Shown here: one piece after another, positions 42,009 to 50,804 of the stretch
Layout: each line of letters starts with the position of its first letter
Position numbering within the stretch: the stretch's first letter is position 1
DNA from: an uncultured Erwinia sp.
Lineage (GTDB): Bacteria > Pseudomonadota > Gammaproteobacteria > Enterobacterales > Enterobacteriaceae
DNA length: 64,000 bases
Reading direction: 5' to 3'
NCBI GenBank assembly: GCA_946221915.1
Contig: CAMIKG010000001.1
Coordinates: 124,001 to 188,000, forward strand
Made by a program: the position numbers and the translations under genes
The notes under the pieces: model-generated
Databases searched by the model: none
What the model was told of the DNA's origin: nothing
The model's input: only the letters and a program-made list of their open reading frames with translations

Positions 42009-42749
42009 ATGTCTGGAACATTTTTCAATGATGAATATATTAATACTACTGTAAAAAACTATCTGGAGAAGAATCTGGAGAAGTACAGTAATGTTAAGTA
42101 CGCCTATGCAATAATGAATAAGAAAAACCCGGCACAGTTCTGTATCATTTCCAATCGTATGGAATGGTTTGCCATTTATACTGAAAATAATTATCAGTTT
42201 ATTGACCCAGTGCTGATTACCGCAGCGCAACGCGTCGCGCCCTTTGCATGGGATGAAAATATCGCTATTAATTCAGGATTAAAGATTCCACGCATTTTCG
42301 ATAGTGCGCGCAGTTACGATTTTATTAACGGTTACACCTTTGTGCTTCATGATCCTGCTCATAACCTGGCTGTACTGTCAGTTATTATTGATAAAGATTG
42401 TGACAGCAACATGGAAAAAGAAATTATTAACAACAAACCGGAATTGCAGATGTTGTTAATTAACGCGCATGAAAAATTACTGTCACTGCATCAGGACATG
42501 AACAACAATGCCGAAAATGAAAAAATAGACAAAGAAATTTTTTCAAAACGAGAAAACGAAATTATCTACTGGGCAAGCATGGGGAAAACTTACCAGGAGA
42601 TAGCACTTATCCTTGGCATCAAGTTAAGTACCGTGAAATTTCATATCGGCAATGCTGTAAAAAAATTAGGTGTTACTAACGCCAGACATGCTATACGTTT
42701 GGGCATTGAGTTGCAGCTTATTCGCCCTGTTCTGACGGACATTAAATGA
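42009..42749 (+). CDS. LuxR-family AHL-responsive regulator, EsaR type
   Basis: A 246-residue quorum-sensing regulator. The N-terminal AHL-binding domain keeps the family residues Trp53, Tyr57, Asp66, Pro67 and Trp81 (EWFAIYTENNYQFIDPVL, PFAWDEN). The C-terminal LuxR helix-turn-helix is SKRENEIIYWASMGKTYQEI through STVKFHIGNAVKKLGVTNAR. The whole protein follows EsaR of Pantoea stewartii, from memory, including AFAWDENI-like and NGFTYVLHD-like stretches. EsaR-type proteins bind DNA without signal and are released by AHL. Start ATG 42009 is preferred over 42006 because of spacing to AGGAGG. Its last 84 bases overlap luxI on the other strand. AT-rich compared with neighbours. Confidence 0.93.
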   Translation: MSGTFFNDEYINTTVKNYLEKNLEKYSNVKYAYAIMNKKNPAQFCIISNRMEWFAIYTENNYQFIDPVLITAAQRVAPFAWDENIAINSGLKIPRIFDSARSYDFINGYTFVLHDPAHNLAVLSVIIDKDCDSNMEKEIINNKPELQMLLINAHEKLLSLHQDMNNNAENEKIDKEIFSKRENEIIYWASMGKTYQEIALILGIKLSTVKFHIGNAVKKLGVTNARHAIRLGIELQLIRPVLTDIK

Positions 42750-43370
42750 CAACGGCCAGTCATTCATTGGATTAGCTGGAACCGGGCTGGACTGGCTAAT
42801 TCGGTCAATCAAAATTTGCTGGTTCTCTTTGTCGACTGGCATAAAAATCAGATAGATACGTTCACTTTTCTCTGACATACCCTGTTCAACAACAGAAATT
42901 TGCCATCCTGACCTTTTAAAGATAATCCACATCGGATGACTGACAATCGCATAGATACCTTCATAGCCGCGATGACGCGCGTAGTTGATCATGGCGAGAA
43001 ACATCATGGCGCTCACCGGCTGCTGGCTCAGGGCGGAGGAGCGGGAACGCTCTTTATCAATAAACAGTCTGCTGGCATCGACATAGTTGCCATCAGGAAG
43101 TTTAAGATTATTGAAATAGCTCTTAAATGTGCCGGTAATCATATTGTGGTGTTTTAATTCGATAAAGCGGATACTGCATACCACCTGATTTTCATAAATA
43201 CCAAATAAATAGGTAGTGTTGTTATTATCGTATTCGTCGAACTCCATGTTGTTTTCACAATTGACCAGCCAGTCGAGACGATCCTTGAATGTTTTCTTTC
43301 TTAACGTGAATAATTCGTGGGAACGATTGCTGGAGAGTAAATCATAGTTTACATCAAATATTCGCAACAT
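42666..43370 (-). CDS. Acyl-homoserine-lactone synthase, EsaI/LuxI type
   Basis: A 234-residue LuxI-family enzyme making AHL from SAM and acyl-ACP. Conserved residues are present: Arg24, Phe28, Trp34, Asp45, Asp48, Arg68 and Arg101; the usual Glu three residues before Arg101 is Asp98 (VDASRLF). Residue Ala141 (GIYAIVS) corresponds to Thr140 of EsaI, which favours 3-oxo substrates. Start MLRIFDVNYDLL has AAGGA nine bases upstream; twelve earlier codons are open. EsaI ends at the WPLTLPV position; here WPLSFNV is followed by about 23 extra residues that are encoded antisense to the end of luxR. Convergent with luxR. Confidence 0.94.
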   Translation of the reverse strand: MLRIFDVNYDLLSSNRSHELFTLRKKTFKDRLDWLVNCENNMEFDEYDNNNTTYLFGIYENQVVCSIRFIELKHHNMITGTFKSYFNNLKLPDGNYVDASRLFIDKERSRSSALSQQPVSAMMFLAMINYARHRGYEGIYAIVSHPMWIIFKRSGWQISVVEQGMSEKSERIYLIFMPVDKENQQILIDRISQSSPVPANPMNDWPLSFNVRQNRANKLQLNAQTYSMSGVSNT

Positions 43371-43927
43371 TTGATCTGTTCCTTGTTGAATGGTATACGA
43401 CTGCACAACTCTGTGCGTAAGAGAATATTAACATTACGCTCAGCGCAAGTAAATGATCCTATAAATATGATTGCACTATTTTTTAAAGCTGATGGTGCAG
43501 GTTTTCATTTATTACCGCGTGCTGTTCTCCCGGTTATGAATAGCTATGGTGGAAATATATCATTTTACATGATGTTGTTTTAGCACGGTCGGGCATCTCG
43601 CATCGGTCATACTTTTGTATTGATGGGGATAATTTTTGTTATTCAATGTGTTGGCGGAAGAGCGCAATGGCAGGATGAACCGCTGTGGCGAAAATCAGAG
43701 GGAGAGAATAATGCAGACTGATTAAATGGGTAATTATCGGTTTTCTGCGGTGTATTATATCGCTTCGATGGGGTGATCTTTAGTAAATAATCTATGTTTA
43801 TCTTTCCATCAGAAAGTCAATAGTTTTTAGAATTGACTGTTTACACATTTAGATGAATGACTGCAGCGGATCAGTGCGCCATCATCATTAATATATAAAT
43901 TTCTTATGATCCCCGCCATAAACCGCG
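43371..43927. other. AT-rich gap between luxI and a LysR gene
   Basis: About 555 bases with no supportable gene, repeat or RNA. It must contain the luxI promoter on its left side; no clear lux box is visible there, which would fit the unregulated expression reported for esaI. The rest shows nothing I can name. Confidence 0.5.
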
Positions 43928-44851
43928 TTAAAAACCAAAAATCTCCTGCACCTGCTCGCTTTGTTGTTTCATCTCACTACTGATGTACTGCAGGAAGAGG
44001 GTCAGTGCGGCGCTGCGCTGGCGGCCCGGCGGAGTCTGAATTTGTAATGTGCGCTGCGTCAGCTGATCAACCCCGAGGGTTTTCAGCGTCAGGCCATGTT
44101 CCACTGCCTGATACATCACGGTAAACGGACTGCACAGCGTAATCGCCAGCGGCGTATGCAGGATAAAATTGTAATGGGCGGAAAACAGATTGCAGGTGAG
44201 TGCCGGTTCGATAAACGTGCCGCTCATGCCGCATGCCAGGTCGAATAGCTGGCGCAGGGTGGTGCCAGGTTCAGGAAGTGCGATCGGATAGTGACTTAAA
44301 TCATTTAGCTGCACCTGCTGTTGCGCCAGCGGATGATCGTTTTTCATCACCATCAGCACCGGGGCAGCAAATGAGGCGATAACATCCACACCGCGTTCCG
44401 GGTGCAGGCTGAACTGGAAGGCGACATCACAGTCGCCGGCGCGCACGGCTTCACCGACTTCTTTACCGCTCAGCACGCGCAGACTAAAGGTGACCGCCGG
44501 ATTCAGCTCACGGAAACGGGCAAACAGCACCGGCAGCAGATAAAAAGCCATCCCATCGGTGCAGGCGACGCGGATTAAGGTGCGGCGTACCGCATTCAGT
44601 CCTTTGATCTGAGCGATGGCATGCTCCATATCCAGCATGCTTTTGCGCACATGATTTTCAAAAATTTGCCCGGCTTCGGTCAGGATCATCCCGCGCGCAT
44701 GGCGTTCGAACAGCGGTACGCCAAGGCTTGCCTCCAGCCGCTGGATTTGACGGCTGATGGCGGACACCGCAACAAACATCTGTTCACTGGCCGCGCTTAA
44801 CGAACCGGTATTGACTACCGCCAGGAAATAACGGATCTCACTGCTGTGCAT
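43928..44851 (-). CDS. LysR-family regulator divergent from the M20 peptidase operon
   Basis: A 307-residue LysR regulator. Helix-turn-helix: FLAVVNTGSLSAASEQMFVAVSAISRQIQRLEASLG. The effector domain has VACTDGMAFYLLPVLFARF and ALPEPGTTLRQLFDLAC. It is divergent from the M20 peptidase/MHS carrier pair with about 150 bases between, and so probably controls them. The effector is unknown, possibly the substrate of that pair. Confidence 0.9.
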   Translation of the reverse strand: MHSSEIRYFLAVVNTGSLSAASEQMFVAVSAISRQIQRLEASLGVPLFERHARGMILTEAGQIFENHVRKSMLDMEHAIAQIKGLNAVRRTLIRVACTDGMAFYLLPVLFARFRELNPAVTFSLRVLSGKEVGEAVRAGDCDVAFQFSLHPERGVDVIASFAAPVLMVMKNDHPLAQQQVQLNDLSHYPIALPEPGTTLRQLFDLACGMSGTFIEPALTCNLFSAHYNFILHTPLAITLCSPFTVMYQAVEHGLTLKTLGVDQLTQRTLQIQTPPGRQRSAALTLFLQYISSEMKQQSEQVQEIFGF

Positions 44852-45003
44852 GGTGTCGCCTCATTAAAGTGCATGCCTTGTTTTCGGGCAGAGTAGCTTT
44901 GCTCTGACAGCAAAGCTTGTTTCAAAAATTAACAATTGTGGCAAATGGCGATTTTAGCTTAGATAAATCCTATAAGAAAACAGACAAACACAACGGACAA
45001 GCT

Positions 45004-46434
45004 ATGACAGGTGAACAGGCAGTTGCGCTGGCGACAGCGTATTTCGACAGCGGGGAATTTAAGCAGGTACTGGCACGGCGCGTCGCGCTGGCGACCGAGA
45101 GCCAGCGCGATGACCGCGATTTGCTGTTGCAGCGCTATCTTGATGACGAGATCGCGCCAGCATTAAGCGCACTAGGTTTTACATTACATCAGTTTGCTAA
45201 CCCGAAAGCGAAAAATCGTCCTTTCCTGATCGCCACACGTATCGAAGATGCGCAACTGCCGACCATGCTGTGCTATGGCCATGGTGATGTGGTGTTTGGT
45301 GATGACGAAAACTGGCGCGAGGGTCTGACGCCGTGGACGCTGACAGAAGAGGGCGACCACTGGTACGCGCGCGGCAGCGCCGATAATAAAGGCCAGCACA
45401 GTGTTAACATTGCCGCACTGGAGCAGGTATATAAGGCACGCGGCGGCAGACTGGGCTTTAACTGCACCTTCCTGTTTGAGATGGGCGAGGAGATCAGCTC
45501 GCCAGGCCTGGCGGAAATCTGCCAGCAGCAGAGCGAACTGTTACGTGCCGATGTGTTTATCGCTTCTGATGGACCCCGTCTCAACGCTGTGCGTCCGACG
45601 CTGTTTCTTGGCTCACGCGGCTGCATTAACTTCCGCCTCAGCATTAATGCGCGCGCGAAAGATTACCACTCCGGCAACTGGGGCGGGTTGCTCAGCAACC
45701 CAGGCACCCAGCTGGCGAATGCCATTGCCTGTCTGGTGAATGAGAAAGGTCAGCTGCAGGTGACGGCGCTGAAACCACCAGCCATCAGCGCAGCAGTCAA
45801 AACCATCCTCAGCGATGTAGAAGTGGGCGGTAATGCCGGCGATCCCGATATCGATCGTGAATGGGGCGAGGCCGGGCTGACCAGCACGGAACGGCTGTAT
45901 GGCTGGAATACGCTGGAAGTGCTCTCCTTCCTCACCGGCAATCCGGCGCGGCCGATGAATGCGATTCCCGGTCATGCAACTGCGGTATGCCAGCTGCGCT
46001 TTGTGGTGGGAACTGACTGGGAAAATCTCGGCCAGCATATTCGCCAGCATCTGGATCAGCACGGCTTTGACTATGTTGAGATCGAAGAGATCCGCGGCAC
46101 GCCGGCCACGCGTCTCGACCCGACCAGCCCACTGGTGAGCTGGGCGCTGGACGTGATGGCGAAAACCAGCGGTAAAAAACCGGCGCTGTTGCCAAATCTC
46201 GGCGGTTCACTGCCGAACGAAGTGTTCTCCGATATTCTTGGTTTGCCTACCTTGTGGGTGCCGCACTCCTATCCTTCCTGCGGCCAGCATGCCGTGGATG
46301 AACATATGCTGAAATCCATCGCCCGCGAAGGATTACAGATGATGACCGCACTGTTCTGGGATCTGGGTGAACAGGGCGCGCAATTGATCGCACAACAGCA
46401 GGCACATCAGGCGCCGTCAGGAGTAAAAGCATGA
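45004..46434 (+). CDS. M20-family metallopeptidase/amidohydrolase
   Basis: A 476-residue M20-type dizinc hydrolase. Metal and catalytic residues are visible: His93 and Asp95 in CYGHGDVV, Asp127 in GSADNKGQ, Glu162-Glu163 in EMGEEISSPG, Asp in FIASDGPR, and the C-terminal His in SYPSCGQHAVDEH. A dimerisation (lid) domain begins near FRLSINARAKDYHSG. The start MTGEQAVALA is chosen over an open stretch of 29 codons because that lies in the promoter gap. The gene overlaps the following carrier by four bases (ATGA), so import and hydrolysis of one amino-acid conjugate or dipeptide is likely; the exact substrate is unknown. Confidence 0.9.
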   Translation: MTGEQAVALATAYFDSGEFKQVLARRVALATESQRDDRDLLLQRYLDDEIAPALSALGFTLHQFANPKAKNRPFLIATRIEDAQLPTMLCYGHGDVVFGDDENWREGLTPWTLTEEGDHWYARGSADNKGQHSVNIAALEQVYKARGGRLGFNCTFLFEMGEEISSPGLAEICQQQSELLRADVFIASDGPRLNAVRPTLFLGSRGCINFRLSINARAKDYHSGNWGGLLSNPGTQLANAIACLVNEKGQLQVTALKPPAISAAVKTILSDVEVGGNAGDPDIDREWGEAGLTSTERLYGWNTLEVLSFLTGNPARPMNAIPGHATAVCQLRFVVGTDWENLGQHIRQHLDQHGFDYVEIEEIRGTPATRLDPTSPLVSWALDVMAKTSGKKPALLPNLGGSLPNEVFSDILGLPTLWVPHSYPSCGQHAVDEHMLKSIAREGLQMMTALFWDLGEQGAQLIAQQQAHQAPSGVKA

Positions 46435-47708
46435 GTGAATTAAGCCAGCAGGCTCCTGCGGCCAGCGCCGTGAAGCCGAATCTGCACAAAACCCTGTTCG
46501 CCACCTGCGTCGGCAACGCGCTGGAGTGGTTTGACATCGCCGTTTACGCCTTTTTTGCCAGCTATATTGCCCGTGCTTTCTTCCCGACCGCAGATGAATC
46601 AATGTCACTGCTGCTGGCGCTGGGCAGTTTTGGTGTCTCCTTCCTGATCCGTCCGCTGGGGGCGGTGGTGCTGGGCAACTACGCCGACCGCGCCGGACGT
46701 AAAAAAGCCTTACTGGTTTCCATCAACCTGATGATGCTGGGCGGGGCGATGATCACCTTTATGCCAACCTATGCCGCGATTGGCCTGGCTGCGCCGGTTC
46801 TGATTATGCTGGCGCGCCTGATCCAGGGCTTCTCCGCCGGTGGCGAGTTCGGCAGTTCCACGGCTTTTCTGGTCGAACACTTCCCGGAGCGTAAAGCGTT
46901 TATCGCCAGCTGGCAGTTCGCCACCCAGGGCGCCAGTACGCTGATGGCGGCGGCATTTGGTCTGGGACTGACCTCACTGATGAGCGAAGCGCAGATTCAG
47001 GAGTGGGGCTGGCGTATCCCGTTTGCCTTTGGCCTGATTATCGGTCCGGTGGGGCTGTATATTCGCCGTCACCTGCATGAGCCGCCGGTATTTGCTCAGG
47101 CGGAGAAAACCAGCACGCCGCTGAAGACGCTGGCAGGTAAACAGAAAACACTGCTGCTGTTAGCGATTGGTTTAATGGTTATCTCTACCGGCATTAACTA
47201 TATGCTGAACTACGTGCCGACCTACGCCACCAAAAATCTGCATTTGCCCGGGAATGTCGCCTATGGCGCGACGCTGCTGGCGGGCGTGATTCTGACTGTG
47301 GTGACGCCGATCATGGGACTGTGGGCGGAAAAAGTGGGGCGTATGCCGCTGATGTGGTGTTCGCTGATCCTGCTGATTCTGACTATCTATCCCGGCTTCC
47401 TGCTTGTGGTTAATCATACCTCAGCAGTGACGCTGATGCTGCTGGTGGGCTGGATGGCGTTGCTGAAGTCGGTTTACTTCTCTACCGTACCGTCGCTAAT
47501 GGCCGATCTGTTCCCGGTGTCGACGCGCGCCAGCGGTATGGCGATCAGCTACAACATCGCCGTGACGATTTTTGGCGGTTTTGCCCCCCTGGTATGCAGC
47601 CTGCTGATCACCCTGACGGGCACCAGCCTTGCGCCAAGTTACTATCTGATGATCCTCGCATTACTGAGCGGTGTGGCCCTGCTGGCCAGCCAGCGCCGCC
47701 TGTCATAA
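46431..47708 (+). CDS. MFS transporter, metabolite:H+ symporter (MHS) family
   Basis: A 425-residue carrier with 12 predicted helices. The N-terminal motif GNALEWFDIAVYAFFASYIA and the loops GNYADRAGRKKAL and RLIQGFSAGGEFGSSTAFLVEH are signatures of the MHS family (CitA, ProP, ShiA, KgtP). It is translationally coupled to the M20 peptidase by an ATGA overlap. It probably imports the substrate of that enzyme with protons. The substrate cannot be read from the sequence. Confidence 0.92.
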   Translation: MSELSQQAPAASAVKPNLHKTLFATCVGNALEWFDIAVYAFFASYIARAFFPTADESMSLLLALGSFGVSFLIRPLGAVVLGNYADRAGRKKALLVSINLMMLGGAMITFMPTYAAIGLAAPVLIMLARLIQGFSAGGEFGSSTAFLVEHFPERKAFIASWQFATQGASTLMAAAFGLGLTSLMSEAQIQEWGWRIPFAFGLIIGPVGLYIRRHLHEPPVFAQAEKTSTPLKTLAGKQKTLLLLAIGLMVISTGINYMLNYVPTYATKNLHLPGNVAYGATLLAGVILTVVTPIMGLWAEKVGRMPLMWCSLILLILTIYPGFLLVVNHTSAVTLMLLVGWMALLKSVYFSTVPSLMADLFPVSTRASGMAISYNIAVTIFGGFAPLVCSLLITLTGTSLAPSYYLMILALLSGVALLASQRRLS

Positions 47709-47803
47709 TGTTCTTCTGGCGGAAGCAGGGCTTCCGCCATATTTGATCGGCTTATCGTGACTATTACAAAATATTGTTAGCTATATGCTGGCACAGGCGT
47801 AGT

Positions 47804-49633
47804 ATGGCCTATTCGAATGGGAAAATTCTTATTGGCTGGCAAAACAATATGGTCATTGGCGCAGATAACGAGCAGAGAAAACGACTTGCCGTGCTGGAAA
47901 TGCTGAAATCTGCGGATAAAAACCGTGACGAGATTTTGCAGAAATTTATCCGACTGGCCAGTGAATTGCTGGGTATCCCGCAAAGCTTTATCTCTATCCT
48001 TGATGACGAACGGCAATATGTTCGTGTCTCACACAATTTCCCGCTGCTGGAAAGTTCCCTGAACGATGCGTTCTGCAGCCATATTCTGGCCGCAGATGAA
48101 GTGGTGGTGTGCTTCGATACCCATCAGGATGAGCGTTTCTGCAACAATCCGTTCACCCTCGGCGAACCCTGTATCCGTTTCTACGCAGGCGCGCCGCTAC
48201 GCACCGCGAATGGCGCGGTGATTGGCACCTTTTGCCTGACCGACACCCAGCCGCACAGCTTTAACAAGGACAATATCGAAACGCTGGAGTTAATGGCCGG
48301 GCTGGTCACCGGTTATCTGCAGGCGTGGTACAAGACCGGCTACCTTGATGTTGTCACGCTGTTACCTAACCGCCAGCGTCTGCTGCGCGATATTGAACTG
48401 CTGGCGGATAGCGACAATCACTTACCTCATCAGCTGGTATTAATCGACTGTATTGATATGCCACGCGCCTATGAAATGGCGCGTACGCTGGGGATGCCCG
48501 CCGTTGAAGCCTTACTGCGTGATATCGCCATGCTGTTGCGCCTGCGCTTGCGGCTGAAACCGGATGATGTGCTGTATACCGTGGCGACCGGGCGCTTCGC
48601 CTTGTTGACTACCGAAAATCATCCGCTCAGCGGCGGCTGTATCAGCAACAAGCTGGAAGGCATTCGTGCGCAGATCACCGATGATATTGCCGTCAGTCTG
48701 GATGTGTTCAGCGGCATGGTGCGCTTTACGCCGGTGGGATGCGATGTCTCCGAGACGCTGCGCCGGGCGGTAAGCGCCCTGCATGAAGCGATCAGCACCA
48801 AACAGCCTTTCCTCGAATATAACGCTTCGGTCGACAGTTCGCACAACGACGATTTCCTGCTGGTAAATGATATTGCCGCCGCGCTGCAGGGTGACGGCGG
48901 GCTGTATCTGGTGTATCAGCCGAAGGTCAATCTGCAAAGCGGGAAAACGGTGGGGCTGGAAGCGTTGATTCGCTGGCGTCATCCGGTCCATGGTGAACTG
49001 CCGCCCGATCGTTTTATTCCGCTGGTGGAAAAAACCAGTGTGATGGCGGACTTAACCGACTGGGTGATCGACAAAGCGCTGCATCAGCTGAACCTGTGGA
49101 AGCAGAAGGGCATTCATATTCCGGTGTCAGTGAATGTGACGGTCAGTGATTTTTCCCGCCCGGGCTTTGCCGATATGCTCGAAGCAAAAATGCTGCGTAT
49201 GGGACTGCAACCGGAAGAGCTGGGCATTGAGTGCCTGGAAACGGAAAAGGTGCTGGAAAGCGCAGCGGCGCTGAACGGCCTCGACATGCTCAAGCTGCGT
49301 GGCTTCCGTATTTCGCTGGATGATTTTGGTGCGGGCTACAGCAACATCAGTTATCTGCGCCGTATCCCGATGGATGTGATCAAACTGGATCGTTCACTAA
49401 TCAAGCAGGTCGCCAGCGATACCGCCAGCCGCATCATCGCGCGTAGTGTGATTAAATTACTGAAAGAACTGGATTACATTGTGCTGGCGGAAGGGGTGGA
49501 AGATGTTGAAACCGCCAATTCGCTGCATGCCTGGGGCTGTGATGAAGCTCAGGGCTTCTACTATTCCCGGCCTTTGCCACCGGCGCAGCTGGAAGGCTGG
49601 CTGATGTGGCAGCAGCGCGACGATAACCTTTGA
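47804..49633 (+). CDS. GAF - degenerate GGDEF - EAL protein (c-di-GMP phosphodiesterase type)
   Basis: About 609 residues with no membrane segment. A GAF domain (about 30-170, with CSHILAADEVVVCFDTHQDERF and FYAGAPLRT) is followed by a GGDEF-like domain whose active site is lost (ATGRFALL at about 260-267). A full EAL domain (about 350-600) has Glu386-Ala-Leu in GLEALIRWRHP, then ETEKVLES, LDDFGAGYSNISYL, KLDRSLI and LAEGVED, so it should hydrolyse c-di-GMP. The start is uncertain: ATG 47804 is chosen, ATG 47849 (MVIGADNEQRKR) and a TTG at 47774 are alternatives. The GAF domain probably senses a small ligand. It stands alone. Confidence 0.9.
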   Translation: MAYSNGKILIGWQNNMVIGADNEQRKRLAVLEMLKSADKNRDEILQKFIRLASELLGIPQSFISILDDERQYVRVSHNFPLLESSLNDAFCSHILAADEVVVCFDTHQDERFCNNPFTLGEPCIRFYAGAPLRTANGAVIGTFCLTDTQPHSFNKDNIETLELMAGLVTGYLQAWYKTGYLDVVTLLPNRQRLLRDIELLADSDNHLPHQLVLIDCIDMPRAYEMARTLGMPAVEALLRDIAMLLRLRLRLKPDDVLYTVATGRFALLTTENHPLSGGCISNKLEGIRAQITDDIAVSLDVFSGMVRFTPVGCDVSETLRRAVSALHEAISTKQPFLEYNASVDSSHNDDFLLVNDIAAALQGDGGLYLVYQPKVNLQSGKTVGLEALIRWRHPVHGELPPDRFIPLVEKTSVMADLTDWVIDKALHQLNLWKQKGIHIPVSVNVTVSDFSRPGFADMLEAKMLRMGLQPEELGIECLETEKVLESAAALNGLDMLKLRGFRISLDDFGAGYSNISYLRRIPMDVIKLDRSLIKQVASDTASRIIARSVIKLLKELDYIVLAEGVEDVETANSLHAWGCDEAQGFYYSRPLPPAQLEGWLMWQQRDDNL

Positions 49634-49745
49634 TGGCCGCGCCGGAGTTAGCACTCAGTCCGGCTGGTGGTTTGCGAAATCTGGCGATTAATTCGCTCGC
49701 TCAACCGGACTGAATTCGCTTCAGGAGAAAAAATCGTTGACGATG

Positions 49746-50777
49746 TTATTTCGCTTGCAACTCTTTGCGGACGATTTCCGCACCGGCACTTAACGCTTTT
49801 AACTTGCCGGTTGCGACGCGACGAGACAACGGCGTCATTCCACAGTTAGTGGAAGGATAGAGCTTGTCGGCATCGACAAACTGCAGTGCTTTGCGCAAAG
49901 TATCAGCGACTTCTTCCGCAGTCTCGATGGTATTAGTTGCCACGTCAATGGCGCCTACCATCACTTTTTTACCGCGAATCAGTTCGATCAGATCCATTGG
50001 CACACGTGAGTTCTGACACTCCAGTGAGATAATATCGATACTTGATTTTTGCAGCTTTGGAAACACCTCTTCGTATTGTCGCCACTCCGTGCCCAGCGTC
50101 TTTTTCCAGTCGGTATTGGCTTTGATGCCATAGCCATAACAAATATGAACAGCCGTTTCACATTTAAGCCCTTCAGCGGCTCTTTCCAGGGCGGCGATAC
50201 CCCAGTCATTGACTTCATCAAAGAAAACGTTAAAGGCAGGTTCATCAAACTGGATAATATCAACACCGGCAGCCTCAAGTTCTTTGGCTTCCTGATTAAG
50301 AATTTTGGCAAATTCCCAGGCTAATTTTTCGCGGCTTTTATAGTGACTATCATACAGCGTATCGATCATCGTCATTGGGCCCGGCAGCGCCCATTTAATC
50401 GGTTTATCAGTTTGCTGACGTAAAAATTTGGCATCTTCAACAAACACGGGCTTCTGGCGCACCACAGAACCCACTACGGTCGGGACACTCGCATCATAGC
50501 GATTACGGATTCTGACAATTTCACGTTTCTCGAAATCCACGCCGCTGAGGTGTTCAATAAACGTCGTGACAAAATGCTGACGCGTTTGCTCACCGTCACT
50601 GACGATATCAATACCTGACTTTTCCTGATCCTGCAGAGACAACAGCAGGGCGTCTTTTTTGCCATCAACTAATTCATCACCCTGCAATTTCCAGGGTGAC
50701 CAGAGTGTCTCAGGTTGTGCCAGCCAGGAAGGTTTAGGCAAACTGCCTGCCGTCGACGTGGGTAACAAAATTTTCAT
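49746..50777 (-). CDS. mesD: Folate-independent methionine synthase MesD
   Basis: A 343-residue protein equal to the catalytic half of MetE, without the N-terminal folate half. The zinc site is complete: His211 and Cys213 in AVHICYGYG, Glu253 in SLECQNS and Cys312 in STNCGMTPLSRR; the substrate loops DGEQTR and FDEPAF are present. Its partner upstream encodes a DUF1852 protein, 27 bases away on the same strand. This pairing defines the MesD/MesX system, described as an oxygen-dependent methionine synthase that does not use methyl-folate; the methyl donor is not known to me. Identification rests on domain form plus the partner. Confidence 0.88.
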   Translation of the reverse strand: MKILLPTSTAGSLPKPSWLAQPETLWSPWKLQGDELVDGKKDALLLSLQDQEKSGIDIVSDGEQTRQHFVTTFIEHLSGVDFEKREIVRIRNRYDASVPTVVGSVVRQKPVFVEDAKFLRQQTDKPIKWALPGPMTMIDTLYDSHYKSREKLAWEFAKILNQEAKELEAAGVDIIQFDEPAFNVFFDEVNDWGIAALERAAEGLKCETAVHICYGYGIKANTDWKKTLGTEWRQYEEVFPKLQKSSIDIISLECQNSRVPMDLIELIRGKKVMVGAIDVATNTIETAEEVADTLRKALQFVDADKLYPSTNCGMTPLSRRVATGKLKALSAGAEIVRKELQAK

Positions 50778-50804
50778 AACAGGTGACCTTGTGTTTTTAA
50801 TTAA

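Noticed and set aside
43371..43583. 70-codon plus-strand frame upstream of luxI
   Set aside because: No ribosome site, no pattern, and it occupies the luxI promoter region.
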